Assembly: GCF_013284245.2 (NCBI RefSeq)
Contig: NZ_CP085876.1
Location: forward strand, 941,001 to 1,005,000
Reading direction: 5' to 3'
Origin: Brevibacillus sp. DP1.3A
Lineage (GTDB): Bacteria; Bacillota; Bacilli; Brevibacillales; Brevibacillaceae
Length of the DNA: 64,000 nucleotides
In this document: positions 63,179 through 64,000 of the stretch, one piece after another
Position numbering within the stretch: the stretch's first letter is position 1
Layout of the letters: each line of letters opens with the position of its first letter
Made by a program: the position numbers and the translations under genes
The notes under the pieces: model-generated
The model's database searches: none
The model's input: only the letters and a program-made list of their open reading frames with translations
Told to the model about the DNA's origin: nothing

Positions 63179-63244
63179 GTGCAGGAACGCAACAGGAAGA
63201 GGCTAGTTTATACCGTTTCTCACATCTGGGTGAAGACCTCATGA
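63179..63244 (+). CDS. Possible 21-codon leader peptide
   Basis: GTG behind a strong GGGAGGAG site (5-8 bp spacing) opens a 21-codon frame, MQERNRKRLVYTVSHIWVKT + S. Its TGA overlaps the permease ATG (ATGA). The permease itself has a weak ribosome site, so translation may depend on this upstream frame. No attenuator hairpin is seen inside it. Confidence 0.5.
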   Translation: MQERNRKRLVYTVSHIWVKTS

Positions 63245-64000
63245 AGCAATATATAGTGAAGCGCCTATTGTCGGGCATCATTGTCCTGTTTGGACTCTCC
63301 GTTTTTACATTTCTTCTCATTCACCTCATCCCCGGTGACCCTGTGCGGATCATGCTGGGGCAGCGGGCGACTGTCGAACAAATCGAGTCGCTTCGCGGAG
63401 AACTGGGCTTGAACAAACCTTTGGTCGTCCAGTATCTCGACTATGCTTCTGGCGTTTTGAAAGGGGATCTCGGCACTTCCCTGAAAACGGGACGGCCTGT
63501 CAGCACAGAAATTGCTGATCGTTTTCCCGCGACAGCAAAAATGGCAGTAGGCAGCCTCGTGGTGGCAGTTGTGATCGGTATCGGGCTGGGTGTCCTAGCG
63601 GCGAAATACAAGGATACACCTATCGACGGAGCGATCATGACCTTTTCCACCTTTGGGATGTCCATACCCGGCTTTTGGTTAGGCTTGCTCGTTATCCTTG
63701 TGTTCTCCGTTCATTTGGGCTGGTTTCCGATTGCGGGAGGAACGGGGCTAAAAGACATGGTTCTTCCAGCGTTTACCTTGGGGACATTGATGGCGACCGC
63801 ACTCAGCCGACTCACTCGTGCTGGCATGGTGGAGGTTTTGTCCAATGACTATATCCGAACAGCACGTGCGAAAGGGATGAATGAACGAATTGTGCTGCTG
63901 CGGCACGCTTTTCGCAATGTGATGATTCCGATTGTGGCTGTTATTGGCCTAGAACTGGCTGGCTTGCTGGGTGGGGCTGTGATTGTCGAGCAGGTTTTTG
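63241..64000 (+). CDS. Peptide/nickel-type ABC transporter permease, DppB/GsiC-like (3' partial)
   Basis: The frame is open to the end of the window (253 residues). MKQYIVKRLLSGIIVLFGLS and LIPGDPVRIMLGQ match DppB/GsiC permeases, and YIRTARAKGMNERIVLLRHA is the EAA loop. About five segments are visible. It is the start of a second peptide-type transporter operon distinct from the one at 12784. Confidence 0.92.
   Translation, partial: MKQYIVKRLLSGIIVLFGLSVFTFLLIHLIPGDPVRIMLGQRATVEQIESLRGELGLNKPLVVQYLDYASGVLKGDLGTSLKTGRPVSTEIADRFPATAKMAVGSLVVAVVIGIGLGVLAAKYKDTPIDGAIMTFSTFGMSIPGFWLGLLVILVFSVHLGWFPIAGGTGLKDMVLPAFTLGTLMATALSRLTRAGMVEVLSNDYIRTARAKGMNERIVLLRHAFRNVMIPIVAVIGLELAGLLGGAVIVEQVF

Overview
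The window looks like the chromosome of an endospore-forming, low-to-mid GC Bacillota, most probably Brevibacillus or a close relative. The reasons are AGGAGG-type ribosome sites, GTG/TTG starts, a gerA-type germination operon, a collagen-like GXT-repeat protein, an aa3-type quinol oxidase operon, and a nonribosomal peptide synthetase (NRPS) reading DVGEIGSVDK, the ornithine code familiar from Brevibacillus/Bacillus peptides. The species is inference.

Layout: (1) 1-12575 is the 3' part of a peptide-antibiotic-like gene cluster. It holds the last NRPS module (C-A-PCP-E) fused to a beta-lactamase/penicillin-binding-protein-like serine hydrolase in place of a thioesterase, then a GHMP (threonine-type) kinase, an MFS exporter, an argininosuccinate-lyase-like enzyme, a cysteine-synthase-like PLP enzyme, an ATP-grasp ligase and a threonine aldolase. 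Kinase, PLP synthase and lyase together fit a 2,3-diaminobutyrate (or related diamino acid) pathway. (2) 12784-18550 is a five-gene oligopeptide ABC importer. (3) 18592-25000 holds a collagen-like protein, a secreted beta-propeller-like protein, membrane proteins and an MFS pump. (4) 25021-26250 is an ECF41-type sigma factor with a matching self-promoter, divergent from the wreck of its usual carboxymuconolactone-decarboxylase partner. (5) 26370 is hisC, followed at 27590-31465 by a complete 3.9-kb transposon with Tn7/Tn5053-type ends and a 5-bp target duplication but no transposase; it carries a metallo-beta-lactamase-fold hydrolase, a fumarylacetoacetase-family enzyme and a TetR regulator. 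(6) 31593-37792 holds an Orn/Lys/Arg decarboxylase, psuG and a ger operon. (7) 38052-43741 is the qoxABCD-ctaB-cytochrome c-sco respiratory operon, followed by a nitrilase. (8) 45273-52516 holds mixed regulators and enzymes (MocR, SDR, nitroreductase/HxlR) and a decayed gene. (9) 52992-64000 holds a secreted M6 protease, a DUF2089 pair, SUFU/DUF4272/DUF2785 proteins, a leaderless TetR gene beside a dehydratase-hydrolase fusion, and the start of a second peptide ABC transporter.

Two copies of a nested palindromic element (44843-45043 and 55909-56026) lie just behind gene terminators. The most notable items are the transposase-less Tn7-like cargo element, the NRPS-PBP-type fusion with its diamino-acid genes, and the ECF41 locus that has lost its partner. 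All assignments come from reading the sequence and recalling families; no database search was run.
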